From the NCBI GenBank assembly GCA_002347185.1, contig DDXK01000092.1, positions 26,892-47,537 of the forward strand: a DNA stretch of 20,646 nucleotides, read 5' to 3'. Under the pieces are notes generated by a model. The model saw only the letters and a program-made list of their open reading frames with translations. It was not told where the DNA came from and did no database searches. Position 1 is the first letter of the stretch. Every line of letters starts with the position of its first letter. Positions 1 through 7,888 of this stretch are shown here, in pieces. A program made the position numbers and the translations under genes. This stretch comes from Desulfobulbaceae bacterium UBA2262. Its GTDB lineage: Bacteria > Desulfobacterota > Desulfobulbia > Desulfobulbales > Desulfurivibrionaceae.

Positions 1-174
1 GCCGACCTTGACCTTGCCGCTGTAGTCATCGGCCACGGCGTCAATCAGCGGGGCGATCGCCTTGCAGGGGGCGCACCAGGTGGCCCAGAAATCCACCAGC
101 ACCGGAATGTCGGATTGCAGTACCTCGCGGTCAAAATTGGCATCGGTAAAGGTCATCACGTTGTCGCTAGCCAT
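1..174 (-). CDS. trxA: Thioredoxin, N-terminal part (runs off the window)
   Basis: This is a thiol-disulfide oxidoreductase that reduces cytoplasmic protein disulfides. Only the first 58 codons are present. The reading frame gives the typical beta1-alpha1-beta2 start of a thioredoxin, followed by the active site FWATWCAPCK at residues 29-38. C34 and C37 are the redox pair; the WCAPC variant replaces the more usual WCGPC and is common among bacterial thioredoxins. The start codon ATG (172-174) is fixed by a strong AAGGAGG ribosome binding site at 184-190. There is no signal peptide, so the protein should be cytoplasmic. The gene diverges from the ccsB-hemA unit, with about 250 bp between them. 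The C-terminal half, with the cis-proline, lies outside the window, so the exact paralogue cannot be decided. Confidence 0.93.
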   Translation of the reverse strand, partial: MASDNVMTFTDANFDREVLQSDIPVLVDFWATWCAPCKAIAPLIDAVADDYSGKVKVG

Positions 175-200
175 GGATGCAGGCCTCCTTTAGGCAATGT

Positions 201-242
201 ATTCAACTTTTTGAATAATACTGCGGATCGGAAAATTTGCAA
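201..242 (-). promoter_or_regulatory. Putative promoter of trxA with overlapping palindrome
   Basis: Read leftward, a -35 like TTGCAA (237-242) and a -10 like TATTAT (215-220) are separated by 16 bp. They lie about 40 bp before the thioredoxin start codon. The perfect dyad ATTCAA-cttt-TTGAAT (201-216) touches the -10 box and the expected transcription start, where a repressor could act. Assignment is by eye from consensus boxes only. Confidence 0.4.
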
Positions 243-320
243 GCAAAAACGTCCGGCGGCAGAGCCGTACAAACGCCTGAAGCGGCATGAGAGCTGCTGC
301 TGCAGCGCTGTGAAAAGTCA

Positions 321-350
321 TTGACGCTGGGTTGTGCTGGCACGTAGAAT
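321..350 (+). promoter_or_regulatory. Sigma-70-like promoter for ccsB-hemA
   Basis: TTGACG (321-326) and TAGAAT (345-350) are separated by 18 bp, each matching the consensus at five of six positions. Transcription would begin near 357, about 70 nt before the ccsB start, and would cover ccsB and the overlapping hemA. No operator was recognised. Confidence 0.55.
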
Positions 351-428
351 ATCAACCTCATTAAAAAGCTGCTATTTCAAGCCGGGCAGGATCGCCTTGT
401 TAGGTCCGCGCCCCTGGATGCCGTGCCC

Positions 429-1247
429 ATGACCCACATATCTTTCTACCTGACCCTGGCCTTGTACGGTGTGACCACCCTGCTCTACCTGGCCTGCCTG
501 CTGCGTTCAACCCCCTGCATGGCCGGTTTGGCCCGCAAACTGCTGGTGGCCGGTTTTCTGGCCCACTGTCTGGCGGTGATCCATCGCGCCATCGCCGCCG
601 GTCATCTGCCGATTACCAACATGCACGAGTCACTCTCCTTCTTCGCGCTGTCGATCGTGGCGGCCTACCTGTACTTCGAGTTCCGTTTCAAGGTGACCAG
701 TCTGGGTTCCTTTGTGCTGCCGCTGGTGCTGGTGCTGGTACTTGGATCCAGCGTCTTTCCCAGCGAGTTGCGCCCGCTGAATCCTGCCTTGCAGTCGGCC
801 TGGATCTACTCCCACACCCTGCTGGCCTTCGGCGCCTATGCCTTCTTTACCATCGCCGGCGGCGTGGCCAGCATGTACCTGTTGCAGTCACATTTCCTGA
901 AAAAGAAGCAGTTGGGCACCCTGTTTCAGAAACTGCCCTCGCTGGATACCCTGGACGAGATCGGCTACCGCTGTCTGACCTTCGGCTTTCCGATGCTGAC
1001 CGTGGCGATCATCACCGGCGCCATCTGGGCCGCCCAGGCCTGGGGCAGCTACTGGAGCTGGGACCCCAAGGAGACCTGGTCGCTGATCACTTGGTTCATC
1101 TATGCCGCCATTCTTCACCAACGGCTTACCGTGGGCTGGCGGCGACGGCGGGCAGCGATCATGGCCATTGTCGGGTTTTCGGCAGTGCTTTTCACCCTGT
1201 GGGGGGTGACTTATCTGCTGGGGGGGGCGCATTCCTATGTCGGCTGA
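429..1247 (+). CDS. ccsB: Cytochrome c biogenesis protein CcsB/ResC type
   Basis: This is a polytopic inner-membrane haem-handling protein of the system II cytochrome c maturation pathway. In that pathway it works with a CcsA/ResB-type partner to deliver haem to the outside and attach it to CxxCH apocytochromes. The 272-residue product has about eight hydrophobic segments and the tryptophan-rich haem-binding signature WGSYWSWDPKETW (residues 205-217). Candidate haem-ligand histidines are H129 and H230, and H268 lies in the conserved C-terminal GAHSYVG. ATG 429 was chosen; an in-frame GTG at 423 is an alternative, and neither has a strong ribosome binding site. The stop codon overlaps the hemA start by 11 bp, so the two are translationally coupled, linking haem synthesis to haem export. 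Such genes beside hemA are often called hemX; the tryptophan-rich motif favours the cytochrome assembly role. Confidence 0.86.
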   Translation: MTHISFYLTLALYGVTTLLYLACLLRSTPCMAGLARKLLVAGFLAHCLAVIHRAIAAGHLPITNMHESLSFFALSIVAAYLYFEFRFKVTSLGSFVLPLVLVLVLGSSVFPSELRPLNPALQSAWIYSHTLLAFGAYAFFTIAGGVASMYLLQSHFLKKKQLGTLFQKLPSLDTLDEIGYRCLTFGFPMLTVAIITGAIWAAQAWGSYWSWDPKETWSLITWFIYAAILHQRLTVGWRRRRAAIMAIVGFSAVLFTLWGVTYLLGGAHSYVG

Positions 1248-2523
1248 GAGCATCGGCATCATCGGAGTGAATCACAAGACCGCCCCGGTCGCCGTGCGGG
1301 AGAAGCTCGCTTTTTCCGGGGACTGTGCCGGGCCGCTCATGGCGCTCCTCGCCATTCCCGGCTGTCGGGAGTGCTGCTTTCTCTCCACCTGCAATCGGGT
1401 GGAGGCTATTTTTGTGGCCGAACAACCCGGTGAGGCAGCGGCGGCGGTACGGGGCTTTCTTTTTGCCAACGTCGGGATCTCCGATGAGGAGGCCAGGAAA
1501 TACAGCTATTTCCATCAGGGAAAGGAGGCGGTCGATCATCTGTACAAGGTTGCGGCCAGCCTCGATTCCATGGTGGTGGGCGAGCCCCAGATACTCGGGC
1601 AGTTGAAGAATGCCTACAGGGAGGCGACCGAGCACAAGACAACCGGCGTGATCCTTAACCGCTTGCTGCACAAATCGTTTTCCGTTGCCAAGCGGATCCG
1701 CACCGAAACCAATATCGGCGGCAGCGCGGTATCCATCAGCTTTGCCGCCGTGCAGCTCGCCAAGAAGATCCTGGGCGGATTGCAGGACAAGAGCGTGCTT
1801 CTGGTCGGGGCCGGCGAAATGGCGGAGCTGGCGGCCGAGCACCTGGTCAGCCAGGGCATCGGCAGGGTGGTGGTGGCCAACCGAACCCTGGAGCGGGCGG
1901 CAAAGCTGGCCCGGCAGTTCAATGGCACTGCGGTGGGGCTTGCCGAGCTGCCCACCCAGCTGGCCGAGGTGGATATCATGATCAGCTCCACCGGCGCCAC
2001 GGACCTCATCCTCAGGAAGGACGACGTGAAACCGCTCATGCGGCAGCGGCGGAACCGGCCGCTCTTTCTCATCGATATCGCCGTGCCGCGCGACCTCGAT
2101 CCGGAGTTGAACGAAGTGGACAATGTCTATTTATACGACATTGACGACCTCAAAAACGTGGTCGAGGTCAACAAGGCGGAGCGGGAGCGGGAGGCGGCCC
2201 GGGCGGAAGGGATTGTCGCCGAGGAGGTTGTCAAGTTCGGCCTCTGGCTGGAGGGGATGGCGGTTTCCCCGACCATCGCGGCCCTGCGTCAGAAGGCAAA
2301 CGCCATTCGCGAGGCCGAGGTGGCCAAAACCCTCGCCAGCTTGAAGTCTCTTTCCGATGCCGAGCGGAAGTCCATCGAGATGCTTGGCAACGCCATTGTC
2401 AACAAACTGCTTCACGAACCCACGCTGTTTTTGAAAAACAACTCCCCCCACGACAACGCGCAGGTGAAGTTGGCCTTTGTCCGGCAACTGTTCGGGTTGG
2501 ACAAGGATGATGGGCAAGGGTAG
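1237..2523 (+). CDS. hemA: Glutamyl-tRNA reductase
   Basis: This enzyme catalyses the NADPH-dependent reduction of glutamyl-tRNA(Glu) to glutamate-1-semialdehyde, the first committed step of C5-pathway tetrapyrrole synthesis. The 428-residue product is of normal length. It shows the N-terminal catalytic domain with VNHKTAPV (11-18) and the nucleophilic cysteine C52 in FLSTCNRVE. It then has SMVVGEPQILGQLK (111-124), the Rossmann NADPH site VGAGEMAE (190-197), and a helical C-terminal dimerisation region. The start overlaps the end of ccsB by 11 bp. The sequence gives no sign of the haem-feedback signals known from enteric HemA. No hemC or hemB follows; the next gene is rpmH behind its own promoter, so this tetrapyrrole cluster is split. 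Confidence 0.96.
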   Translation: MSAESIGIIGVNHKTAPVAVREKLAFSGDCAGPLMALLAIPGCRECCFLSTCNRVEAIFVAEQPGEAAAAVRGFLFANVGISDEEARKYSYFHQGKEAVDHLYKVAASLDSMVVGEPQILGQLKNAYREATEHKTTGVILNRLLHKSFSVAKRIRTETNIGGSAVSISFAAVQLAKKILGGLQDKSVLLVGAGEMAELAAEHLVSQGIGRVVVANRTLERAAKLARQFNGTAVGLAELPTQLAEVDIMISSTGATDLILRKDDVKPLMRQRRNRPLFLIDIAVPRDLDPELNEVDNVYLYDIDDLKNVVEVNKAEREREAARAEGIVAEEVVKFGLWLEGMAVSPTIAALRQKANAIREAEVAKTLASLKSLSDAERKSIEMLGNAIVNKLLHEPTLFLKNNSPHDNAQVKLAFVRQLFGLDKDDGQG

Positions 2524-2596
2524 GGAATTTTCTGGCCGGATATCCCCTTCTCTCCCTGCCGATGGCCACTGCGACAGGCGCGGCATGTGAAAATGT

Positions 2597-2625
2597 TTGA
2601 CATGTCCTCTGCCGCTCGGTACAAT
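2597..2625 (+). promoter_or_regulatory. Near-consensus sigma-70 promoter for the rpmH-rnpA-yidDC block
   Basis: A perfect -35 TTGACA (2597-2602), a 17-bp spacer and TACAAT (2620-2625, five of six matches) make this the best promoter in the window. The expected start is near 2632, leaving a leader of about 160 nt before rpmH. The leader contains short complementary segments (for example CAGGCC and GGCCTG around 2654 and 2688), but no convincing riboswitch was recognised. Strong expression fits a ribosomal protein operon. Confidence 0.75.
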
Positions 2626-2792
2626 AGCCTGCTTTGTCGCTGGACGGTTTTCCAGGCCATATCCTTGTTTTGTCGGGAAATTCCTGGGCCTGAAGTGTTT
2701 GGTGGCGTTCAGCTGCTGCAGGACAGCAAAAAGAGTCGAGAGCAAGGCCTGCCTGCGGGCGGGCCGCAACGGTATGCAAAAGGAAATGAATC

Positions 2793-2930
2793 ATGAGCAA
2801 GAGAACCTTTCAACCCAGTAACCTGAAAAGACATCGGACCCACGGCTTCCGGACCAGAATGCAGACCAAGTCGGGGCGGGCCGTCATCAGCCGCCGTCGG
2901 GCCAAGGGGCGCAAGCGTCTGGCGGTCTAA
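2793..2930 (+). CDS. rpmH: 50S ribosomal protein L34
   Basis: This is a small, highly basic component of the large ribosomal subunit. The 45-residue product has the family's normal length and composition: it starts MSKRTFQPSN, continues KRHRTHGFRTRM (12-23), and ends in the Arg/Lys-rich SRRRAKGRKRLAV. The N-terminal TFQPS and the central HGFR are L34 signatures. The ATG at 2793 is preceded by AGGAAA (2781-2786). It begins the canonical rpmH-rnpA-yidD-yidC-jag-mnmE order, here without the neighbouring dnaA found in many bacteria. The next gene, rnpA, starts 53 bp downstream. Confidence 0.97.
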   Translation: MSKRTFQPSNLKRHRTHGFRTRMQTKSGRAVISRRRAKGRKRLAV

Positions 2931-2983
2931 GGCAATTCGCGCCGAGTGGTTCATCACTGTGAATCGGGGGAGGCTGGCATGTC

Positions 2984-3409
2984 ATGATGACCCTTCCCAA
3001 AGCGGCGTTGCTGCGCAAATCCTGGCAGTACAAAAAAGTATACGACCAGGGACGGCGGTTGCGGGGGCAGGATTTCAGCTTGATTTTCCTGCCCAACGGC
3101 GCCGGGGAGTGCAGGCTGGGCATCAGCATTCACGGCGCAAGGACAGCGGTGCGCCGCAACAGGATCAAAAGGCTCATCCGGGAGTTTTTCCGTCTCGATC
3201 GCGGCCTTCTCTCCCCCTCTGCTGACGTGATTTTTGCCGTTCGTCCCGGCTTTTCCCTGAATTCTCTCCGCGAGGTGAATGAAGCAGTGCGTCTTCTGCT
3301 CGCGGGAGGGGCGGAAAAGAAAAGTTCAGCCGCCCGGGCAAAAGGCGCCAGCCCCTTGCTTCCAGAACCCGAGCCTGATGGTCGTGCGCCTGGCAAGGGG
3401 GTATCATGA
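2984..3409 (+). CDS. rnpA: Ribonuclease P protein component
   Basis: This is the protein subunit of RNase P, which helps the catalytic RNA bind and cleave 5' leaders of pre-tRNAs. The product is 141 residues. The N-terminal part has the pattern LRKSWQYKKVYDQGRR (10-25), and the central RNR signature RRNRIKRLIREFFR lies at residues 57-70. A long strand-rich core follows. The last 30 or so residues, rich in Ala, Pro, Gly and Lys, extend past the usual family length and look disordered. ATG 2984 follows a GGGGGAGG ribosome binding site (2966-2973); ATG 2987 is a possible alternative. Its stop overlaps the yidD start as ATGA, which indicates coupled translation. Confidence 0.95.
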   Translation: MMTLPKAALLRKSWQYKKVYDQGRRLRGQDFSLIFLPNGAGECRLGISIHGARTAVRRNRIKRLIREFFRLDRGLLSPSADVIFAVRPGFSLNSLREVNEAVRLLLAGGAEKKSSAARAKGASPLLPEPEPDGRAPGKGVS

Positions 3410-3684
3410 AACAACTGTTCATTGCGCTGGTGCGGGGGTATCAGCTGTGCATCTCCCCCCTGTTCCCGCCTTCCTGCCGATTTTCCCCTACCTGTTCACA
3501 GTATGCCATTGAGGCGATTTCCCTGCATGGGGCAACGTACGGGCTTTATCTCGCGATCCGCCGCATCCTGAGGTGCCATCCCTTTCATCCTGGCGGATTT
3601 GATCCCGTGGACAGGTCTTCCCGAGGCGGCCCGATAGCGTCTCTCCCGCGCACGCCCAAAAAATTTGACTCTGACAAGGATTGA
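3406..3684 (+). CDS. yidD: Membrane protein insertion efficiency factor YidD
   Basis: YidD is a small membrane-associated protein that improves YidC-dependent insertion of inner-membrane proteins; its mechanism is not fully known. The 92-residue product has an amphipathic N-terminal helix (KQLFIALVRGYQLCISPLF) and the family motifs PSCRFSPTCSQYA (22-34) and RCHPFHPGGFDPV (56-68), including the conserved cysteines C24, C30 and C57. It begins within the rnpA stop (ATGA) and its end is only 4 bp from the yidC start codon, so rnpA, yidD and yidC are tightly coupled. The roughly 20 residues after DPV are variable and polar, as is usual in the family. Confidence 0.95.
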   Translation: MKQLFIALVRGYQLCISPLFPPSCRFSPTCSQYAIEAISLHGATYGLYLAIRRILRCHPFHPGGFDPVDRSSRGGPIASLPRTPKKFDSDKD

Positions 3685-3688
3685 CTTC

Positions 3689-5320
3689 ATGGAAACACAG
3701 AGAATTTTTCTGGCCATTGCCCTGTCCCTGGCCATTCTGCTTGGCTATCAATATTTTTTTGTGCCTCCCCCCCCTCCGGTAAGTGAAGTTTCCTCCCCCG
3801 AGGCATCCGGCCCCGCACCCGCCACCGTCGCCCAGCCAATGCCGGTTTCCGGCCTTTTGGCTGCGCCGGTCCCGGCGTCTGCTGAGCGCGCGGGCAAGGA
3901 TGTTGTTGTGGAAACAAGCCTTTATCGCGCGGTGATTTCGGAAAACGGCGGGGTGATCAAGAGCTTTCAGCTCAGGGAATACCGCGAGGCCCTTGCCCAG
4001 GACTCCGGAGCAAAGGAACTGGTGCGGACAAATCCGGCAGAGGGGCTGCCCCTCAATTTTACCTGGGGAGCGGAGCCCGGCGCCGTCGCGCCCGTCCTCT
4101 ACGAGGCGGAGGCTGAGCAGGTCCGGGTGGGCAGGGACGGCGACGCGGAGCTGGTCATGCGCGGCAGGCTTGCCAACGGTGTCGAGATTGTCCGCAGCAT
4201 GCGGTTCGACGATCAGCAGTACCTGATGCGGCTTTCCTTCGAAGTGCGCAACCCTGGCGAAGCCCCCCTGCAAGGCGCCCCCTATCTGGCCCTCCACAAC
4301 CGTCCCTTTGTGAAGGGGAATCAATTTGTCTTCAGTGGTCCGGCCGTGCTGCTGGACGGGGTGCTCGAGGAGGTCGATCCCTCTGACGTGAAAAAGGAGG
4401 GAGGGCGGAGTTTCACCGGCCGGGTGGGCTGGGCGGCCTACGAGGACAACTATTTTCTCTGCGGGATTGTGCCGGAGACAGGCGCTCAGCACACGGCCCA
4501 TTTTGCCGTGGCCCCTGATGACCGGGTGGCCACCGTCCTGGCCGGCGCCGCCGATATCATTCCCCCCGGCGGCAGTCAGCAGTACAGCTACAGCTTCTAC
4601 TTCGGTCCGAAAAGGCTTTCTTCCCTGCGGGACGCCGGTCATGAACTGGATCGGAGCGTCAATTTCGGCTGGTTTGATTTCATGGCCAAGCCGACCCTCT
4701 ATCTTCTCAACTTTTTCCATGGCTATGTCGGCAATTACGGGGTGGCAATCATTCTGGTGACCGTGCTCATCAAGCTTCTTTTCTGGCCCATCGCCCAGAA
4801 GGGAATGAAGTCGATGAAGACCATGCAGAAGCTGCAGCCAAAGATGGCCAAGATCCGTGAGAAATATCAGGATGACAAGCAGCGGCAGCAGCAGGAGATG
4901 ATCAAGCTCTACCAGACCTACAAGGTGAATCCGGTTGGCGGCTGCCTGCCGATGTTGATCCAGATCCCGGTTTTCTTCGCCCTGTACAAGGTGCTGCTCA
5001 TGACCATAGAGCTCAGGCACGCTCCCTTTCTGCTCTGGATCAATGATCTGGCTGCCCCGGATCGATTGTTCATCGGGGTCGATATCCCCTTTCTCGGCGG
5101 CATTCCCGTGCTGACCCTGCTCATGGGCGCCAGCATGTTCCTGCAGCAGAAAATGACCCCCGCGACCGGTGATCCGACCCAGCAGAAGGTGATGATGTTC
5201 ATGCCGCTCATCTTCACTTTCATGTTTTTGAATTTCGCTTCCGGCCTGGTACTTTACTGGTTCGTAAACAACCTGCTGTCCATTGCCCAGCAATATCTGA
5301 TCAACCGGCAAGCTGATTGA
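3689..5320 (+). CDS. yidC: Membrane protein insertase YidC
   Basis: YidC inserts and folds inner-membrane proteins, alone or with Sec. The 543-residue Gram-negative form has an N-terminal anchor (about 5-24), a Pro-rich linker and a large periplasmic beta domain (about 70-320). The five-helix insertase core spans about 334-540. It contains KMAKIREKYQDDKQRQQQEM in the cytoplasmic hairpin, the VNPVGGCLPMLIQIPVFFALY helix, and the terminal GLVLYWFVNNLLSIAQQYLI. The groove position that is Arg in E. coli YidC appears as K362 (LIKLLFWP), a conservative swap. ATG 3689 has AAGGA upstream (3676-3680); the in-frame TTG at 3665 lies inside yidD and is less likely. The tail lacks the long basic extension of E. 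coli YidC, ending soon after the last helix. Confidence 0.96.
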   Translation: METQRIFLAIALSLAILLGYQYFFVPPPPPVSEVSSPEASGPAPATVAQPMPVSGLLAAPVPASAERAGKDVVVETSLYRAVISENGGVIKSFQLREYREALAQDSGAKELVRTNPAEGLPLNFTWGAEPGAVAPVLYEAEAEQVRVGRDGDAELVMRGRLANGVEIVRSMRFDDQQYLMRLSFEVRNPGEAPLQGAPYLALHNRPFVKGNQFVFSGPAVLLDGVLEEVDPSDVKKEGGRSFTGRVGWAAYEDNYFLCGIVPETGAQHTAHFAVAPDDRVATVLAGAADIIPPGGSQQYSYSFYFGPKRLSSLRDAGHELDRSVNFGWFDFMAKPTLYLLNFFHGYVGNYGVAIILVTVLIKLLFWPIAQKGMKSMKTMQKLQPKMAKIREKYQDDKQRQQQEMIKLYQTYKVNPVGGCLPMLIQIPVFFALYKVLLMTIELRHAPFLLWINDLAAPDRLFIGVDIPFLGGIPVLTLLMGASMFLQQKMTPATGDPTQQKVMMFMPLIFTFMFLNFASGLVLYWFVNNLLSIAQQYLINRQAD

Positions 5321-5322
5321 GA

Positions 5323-5349
5323 GCGTATTCGGGAGGTCCCGGAATGCGC
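5323..5349 (+). other. Stable intercistronic hairpin between yidC and jag
   Basis: Three bases after the yidC stop, GCGTATTCGGG (5323-5333) pairs with CCC-g-GAATGCGC (5338-5349). The result is an 11-bp stem with one G-U pair, one bulged G and the loop AGGT. No T-run follows, so it is not a simple terminator. It could protect or process the mRNA end, or tune yidC versus jag expression. This is an inference from sequence only. Confidence 0.45.
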
Positions 5350-5443
5350 GGAGGAAGTGTTCTGCGGCGGTGGGCCTGCTTCGCGCTCCTGGCCGGAGCC
5401 CCTGAGTCCGAGAAGCGCCACTTGAAATGGAGGAATTGAGACG

Positions 5444-6382
5444 ATGTCTGCCAAGATGGAATATAAGGGAACGGATGTGGAAGAGGCCATCGGCAATGCC
5501 TGCGCCGCTCTGAGTGTCGGCCGCGACGAGTTGGAGATCAGGATCGTCTCCACCGGCTCCACCGGAATTTTCGGGTTGGGCAAGAAAAAAGCGGTGGTCC
5601 AGGTTTCGCTTCGGAAGGAGCTACAGAGAGAAGCCGGCGTGGAGGAGCCTTCCGGGGTGCTGGTTGCGCAGGGCGAAGAGCAGGGGGCAGGGCGGCCGGC
5701 CGCGGCCAAAAAAACGGCGGCGGCCCAGAAAAAGGAAGGCGGGCAGCCGGGCGGCGAGAAGAAGGTCCATCCCCCCCGCAAGGCCGTGCCCAAGGAGGCG
5801 GCGGTGGCCCCGGATGCTCTGGAGGTCGACGAGCAGGAGGATGTGGTGGGCGATCCGGTGTCGCCCGAGGAGATGGAGGCAATCCGGCAGGATCTTGCCC
5901 GCATCCTGGAGCTGATGGGCTGTCCGTCCGCCATCGCCATCGAGCAGGACCAGAACAACAAGGTCCACGCCCATATCACAGGGGAATTCACCGAGGTGCT
6001 GGTCGGGCCCGAGGGGCAGACCCTGGATGGCCTGCAGTATCTCCTGCGGAAGATCATCACCAGGAAGTTTTCGCAGAAGGTGCTTTTCGCCCTGGATGCC
6101 GGCGATTTCAGGGTCAACCGCATGCAGGAGCTGCAGGAGCGGGCCTTGCGCCTCGCCCAGGAGGTCAAGGAAACCGGAAAGACCCGGACCATTCCCGCCA
6201 TCAACCCGGCGGAACGGCGAATCGTGCACATGGCGCTGCAGAGCGATACCGAAATCAGAAGCCGCAGTGTCGGCGAAGGGCTTTTCAAGAAGGTCCTCAT
6301 CTATTTGCCCGGAAAGGGCCGCAGGAGGGCGCCGAGAAAACGGAGGCCCGGAAGCGAAAAGCGGCAGGCGCAGGATTCCTGA
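5444..6382 (+). CDS. jag: RNA-binding protein Jag / KhpB (Jag-N, KH and R3H domains)
   Basis: This cytoplasmic RNA-binding protein is almost always encoded beside yidC. In Gram-positive species it acts with KhpA as a post-transcriptional regulator of cell division and elongation; its role in Desulfobacterota is unproven. The 312-residue product has the Jag-N domain (1-55), an Ala/Lys/Gly/Pro-rich disordered linker (about 60-140) and a KH domain (145-222) whose GxxG loop is GPEG (188-191). The C-terminal R3H domain has the signature NPAERRIVHMAL (254-265). A basic tail (GRRRAPRKRR) may add RNA affinity. ATG 5444 has a good GGAGG site (5429-5433). It lies 123 bp after yidC and 79 bp before mnmE. 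Confidence 0.94.
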   Translation: MSAKMEYKGTDVEEAIGNACAALSVGRDELEIRIVSTGSTGIFGLGKKKAVVQVSLRKELQREAGVEEPSGVLVAQGEEQGAGRPAAAKKTAAAQKKEGGQPGGEKKVHPPRKAVPKEAAVAPDALEVDEQEDVVGDPVSPEEMEAIRQDLARILELMGCPSAIAIEQDQNNKVHAHITGEFTEVLVGPEGQTLDGLQYLLRKIITRKFSQKVLFALDAGDFRVNRMQELQERALRLAQEVKETGKTRTIPAINPAERRIVHMALQSDTEIRSRSVGEGLFKKVLIYLPGKGRRRAPRKRRPGSEKRQAQDS

Positions 6383-6413
6383 TTCGGGTTCGCTCAGCAG
6401 CGAGAAGAAAAAA

Positions 6414-6441
6414 GGCGTTGCGCCAGCCCTGGCTGAACGCC
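6414..6441 (+). other. Hairpin between jag and mnmE
   Basis: GGCGTT (6414-6419) pairs with AACGCC (6436-6441). Inside them GCCA pairs with TGGC across a small gc/tg internal loop. The element ends 7 bp before the AAAAAGG ribosome binding site of mnmE. It has no downstream T-run, so a role in mRNA stability or translation is more likely than termination. Confidence 0.35.
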
Positions 6442-6461
6442 ACCCTGAAAAAGGCCACTGT

Positions 6462-7862
6462 ATGGGCATGCCCGACTACCACGAGGCGACCATCGCCGCC
6501 ATCGCCACCCCGCCGGGAGCCGGAGGTATCGGGATCATCCGCTTGAGCGGCCGCAACTCCCTCGCAATCCTCCGTCAGCTCTTCCAGCCCAAGAGTTCCT
6601 TCCCCCGGTTCACCAGTCACAAGCTCTACTACGGCAGCCTCGTCAATCCGCGCACTGGCGCGGTGGTCGACGAGGTGCTCGGCGTCTATATGCGCGGGCC
6701 GCATACCTATACCCGCGAAGATGTGGTGGAGATCCACTGTCATGGCAGCTATCTGGTGCTGGAAGAAATCCTCCGCCTGGTGCTGGCCTTTCCCGGCACC
6801 AGGCTTGCCGACCCCGGCGAGTTCACCAAGCGGGCCTTTCTGAATGGGCGCATCGACCTTACCCAGGCGGAGGCGGTTGCTGATCTCCTTGCCGCGAAGA
6901 CCAAGGAGGGCGCCAGCCTGGCCGTATCCCAGCTCAAGGGCGGCCTGCATACCGAGATAGAACGGGTGCGTGATTTCCTCCTTGCTCTCCGCGCCATCAT
7001 CGAGGTGGCCATTGATTTTCCCGAAGAGGATGTGGAGATCCTCGATGGAGTCGCCTTGCGGCAGCGGCTTGCCGGCGAAGCGCTGGAGCCGCTGCGGCGC
7101 TTGCTTGCCCGCGCCGACGAGGGCAGGATCCTCCGGGAAGGCGTTGCCGTGGTGATTCTCGGCCGGCCCAACGTGGGCAAGTCGAGCCTGCTCAACTGCC
7201 TGCTGCGGGAAGAGCGCGCCATAGTCACCGAGATCCCGGGAACCACCCGGGATACCATCGAGGAATATCTGGACATCGGCGGCATCCCCATCCGTCTTGT
7301 CGACACGGCGGGGATCCGGGAAGCGGCGGAGGCGGTGGAAGAGATCGGCATCAGGCGGGCCAGGCAGAAGCTGGAGGAGGCTGAACTGGTGCTGCTGGTT
7401 CTCGACGCTTCCGCGGGAGTGCAGGAGGCCGATCGCAATCTTTTTGCTGTAACTGCCGGAAAAAAAATTGTTATGGTAGTGAATAAGATCGACCAGGCGG
7501 AGGACGGGATACTGGACGACTGCGAACGGTTTTTCCCCGGGGTGCCGCTGGCCGCCACCTCCGCAAAGACAGGGGAGGGCATTGCTGCCCTGGAAGAGGT
7601 GCTTAAGGCCGTGCTGATCGGGGAGGCGGCTGGCCTGCACGAGGCGGGCCGGCCTGCTCCCAATGCTCGCCATGTTGCCGCCCTCTCCCGTGCCGTGGCC
7701 GCGTTGTTGCGGGTTGAGGAGGGATTGGCGCAGGCGCTGGCGCCGGACCTGCTGGCCATTGATCTGCAGGAGGCGCTCGACCATCTCGGCGATATAGTTG
7801 GCGAGACGACCACCGACGATGTCCTGGATATGATTTTTGCCAAGTTCTGCATCGGGAAGTAG
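6462..7862 (+). CDS. mnmE: tRNA modification GTPase MnmE
   Basis: MnmE works with MnmG to add carboxymethylaminomethyl (or aminomethyl) groups to the wobble uridine U34 of certain tRNAs, using a 5,10-methylene-THF-derived carbon. The 466-residue product has the N-terminal folate-binding domain (IAAIATPPGAGGIGIIRLSG, 11-30) and the DPGEFTKRAFLNGRIDL region (117-133). The inserted G domain follows, with G1 GRPNVGKSS (234-242), G2 TTRDT (261-265), G3 DTAG (281-284) and G4 NKID (341-344). The C-terminal FCIGK (462-466) carries the conserved cysteine. ATG 6462 is preceded by AAAAAGG; ATG 6468 is an alternative. The frame is open far upstream into jag, but homologous starts and the ribosome binding site support this one. 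It belongs to the rpmH-yidC operon order. Confidence 0.96.
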   Translation: MGMPDYHEATIAAIATPPGAGGIGIIRLSGRNSLAILRQLFQPKSSFPRFTSHKLYYGSLVNPRTGAVVDEVLGVYMRGPHTYTREDVVEIHCHGSYLVLEEILRLVLAFPGTRLADPGEFTKRAFLNGRIDLTQAEAVADLLAAKTKEGASLAVSQLKGGLHTEIERVRDFLLALRAIIEVAIDFPEEDVEILDGVALRQRLAGEALEPLRRLLARADEGRILREGVAVVILGRPNVGKSSLLNCLLREERAIVTEIPGTTRDTIEEYLDIGGIPIRLVDTAGIREAAEAVEEIGIRRARQKLEEAELVLLVLDASAGVQEADRNLFAVTAGKKIVMVVNKIDQAEDGILDDCERFFPGVPLAATSAKTGEGIAALEEVLKAVLIGEAAGLHEAGRPAPNARHVAALSRAVAALLRVEEGLAQALAPDLLAIDLQEALDHLGDIVGETTTDDVLDMIFAKFCIGK

Positions 7863-7888
7863 CAGGAGTGCCGTTGAGGGGAAACGCC

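Noticed and set aside
115..324. 69-codon plus-strand frame
   Set aside because: Antisense to trxA at its start, then runs through the divergent promoter region; no coding character.
3488..5311. 607-codon antisense frame over yidC
   Set aside because: Shadow of yidC with His/Gln-rich nonsense composition and no recognised motif.
6027..6461. N-terminal extension of mnmE overlapping jag
   Set aside because: The open frame is out of phase with jag and Arg/Ser-rich. MnmE homology begins at 6462, right after a ribosome binding site.
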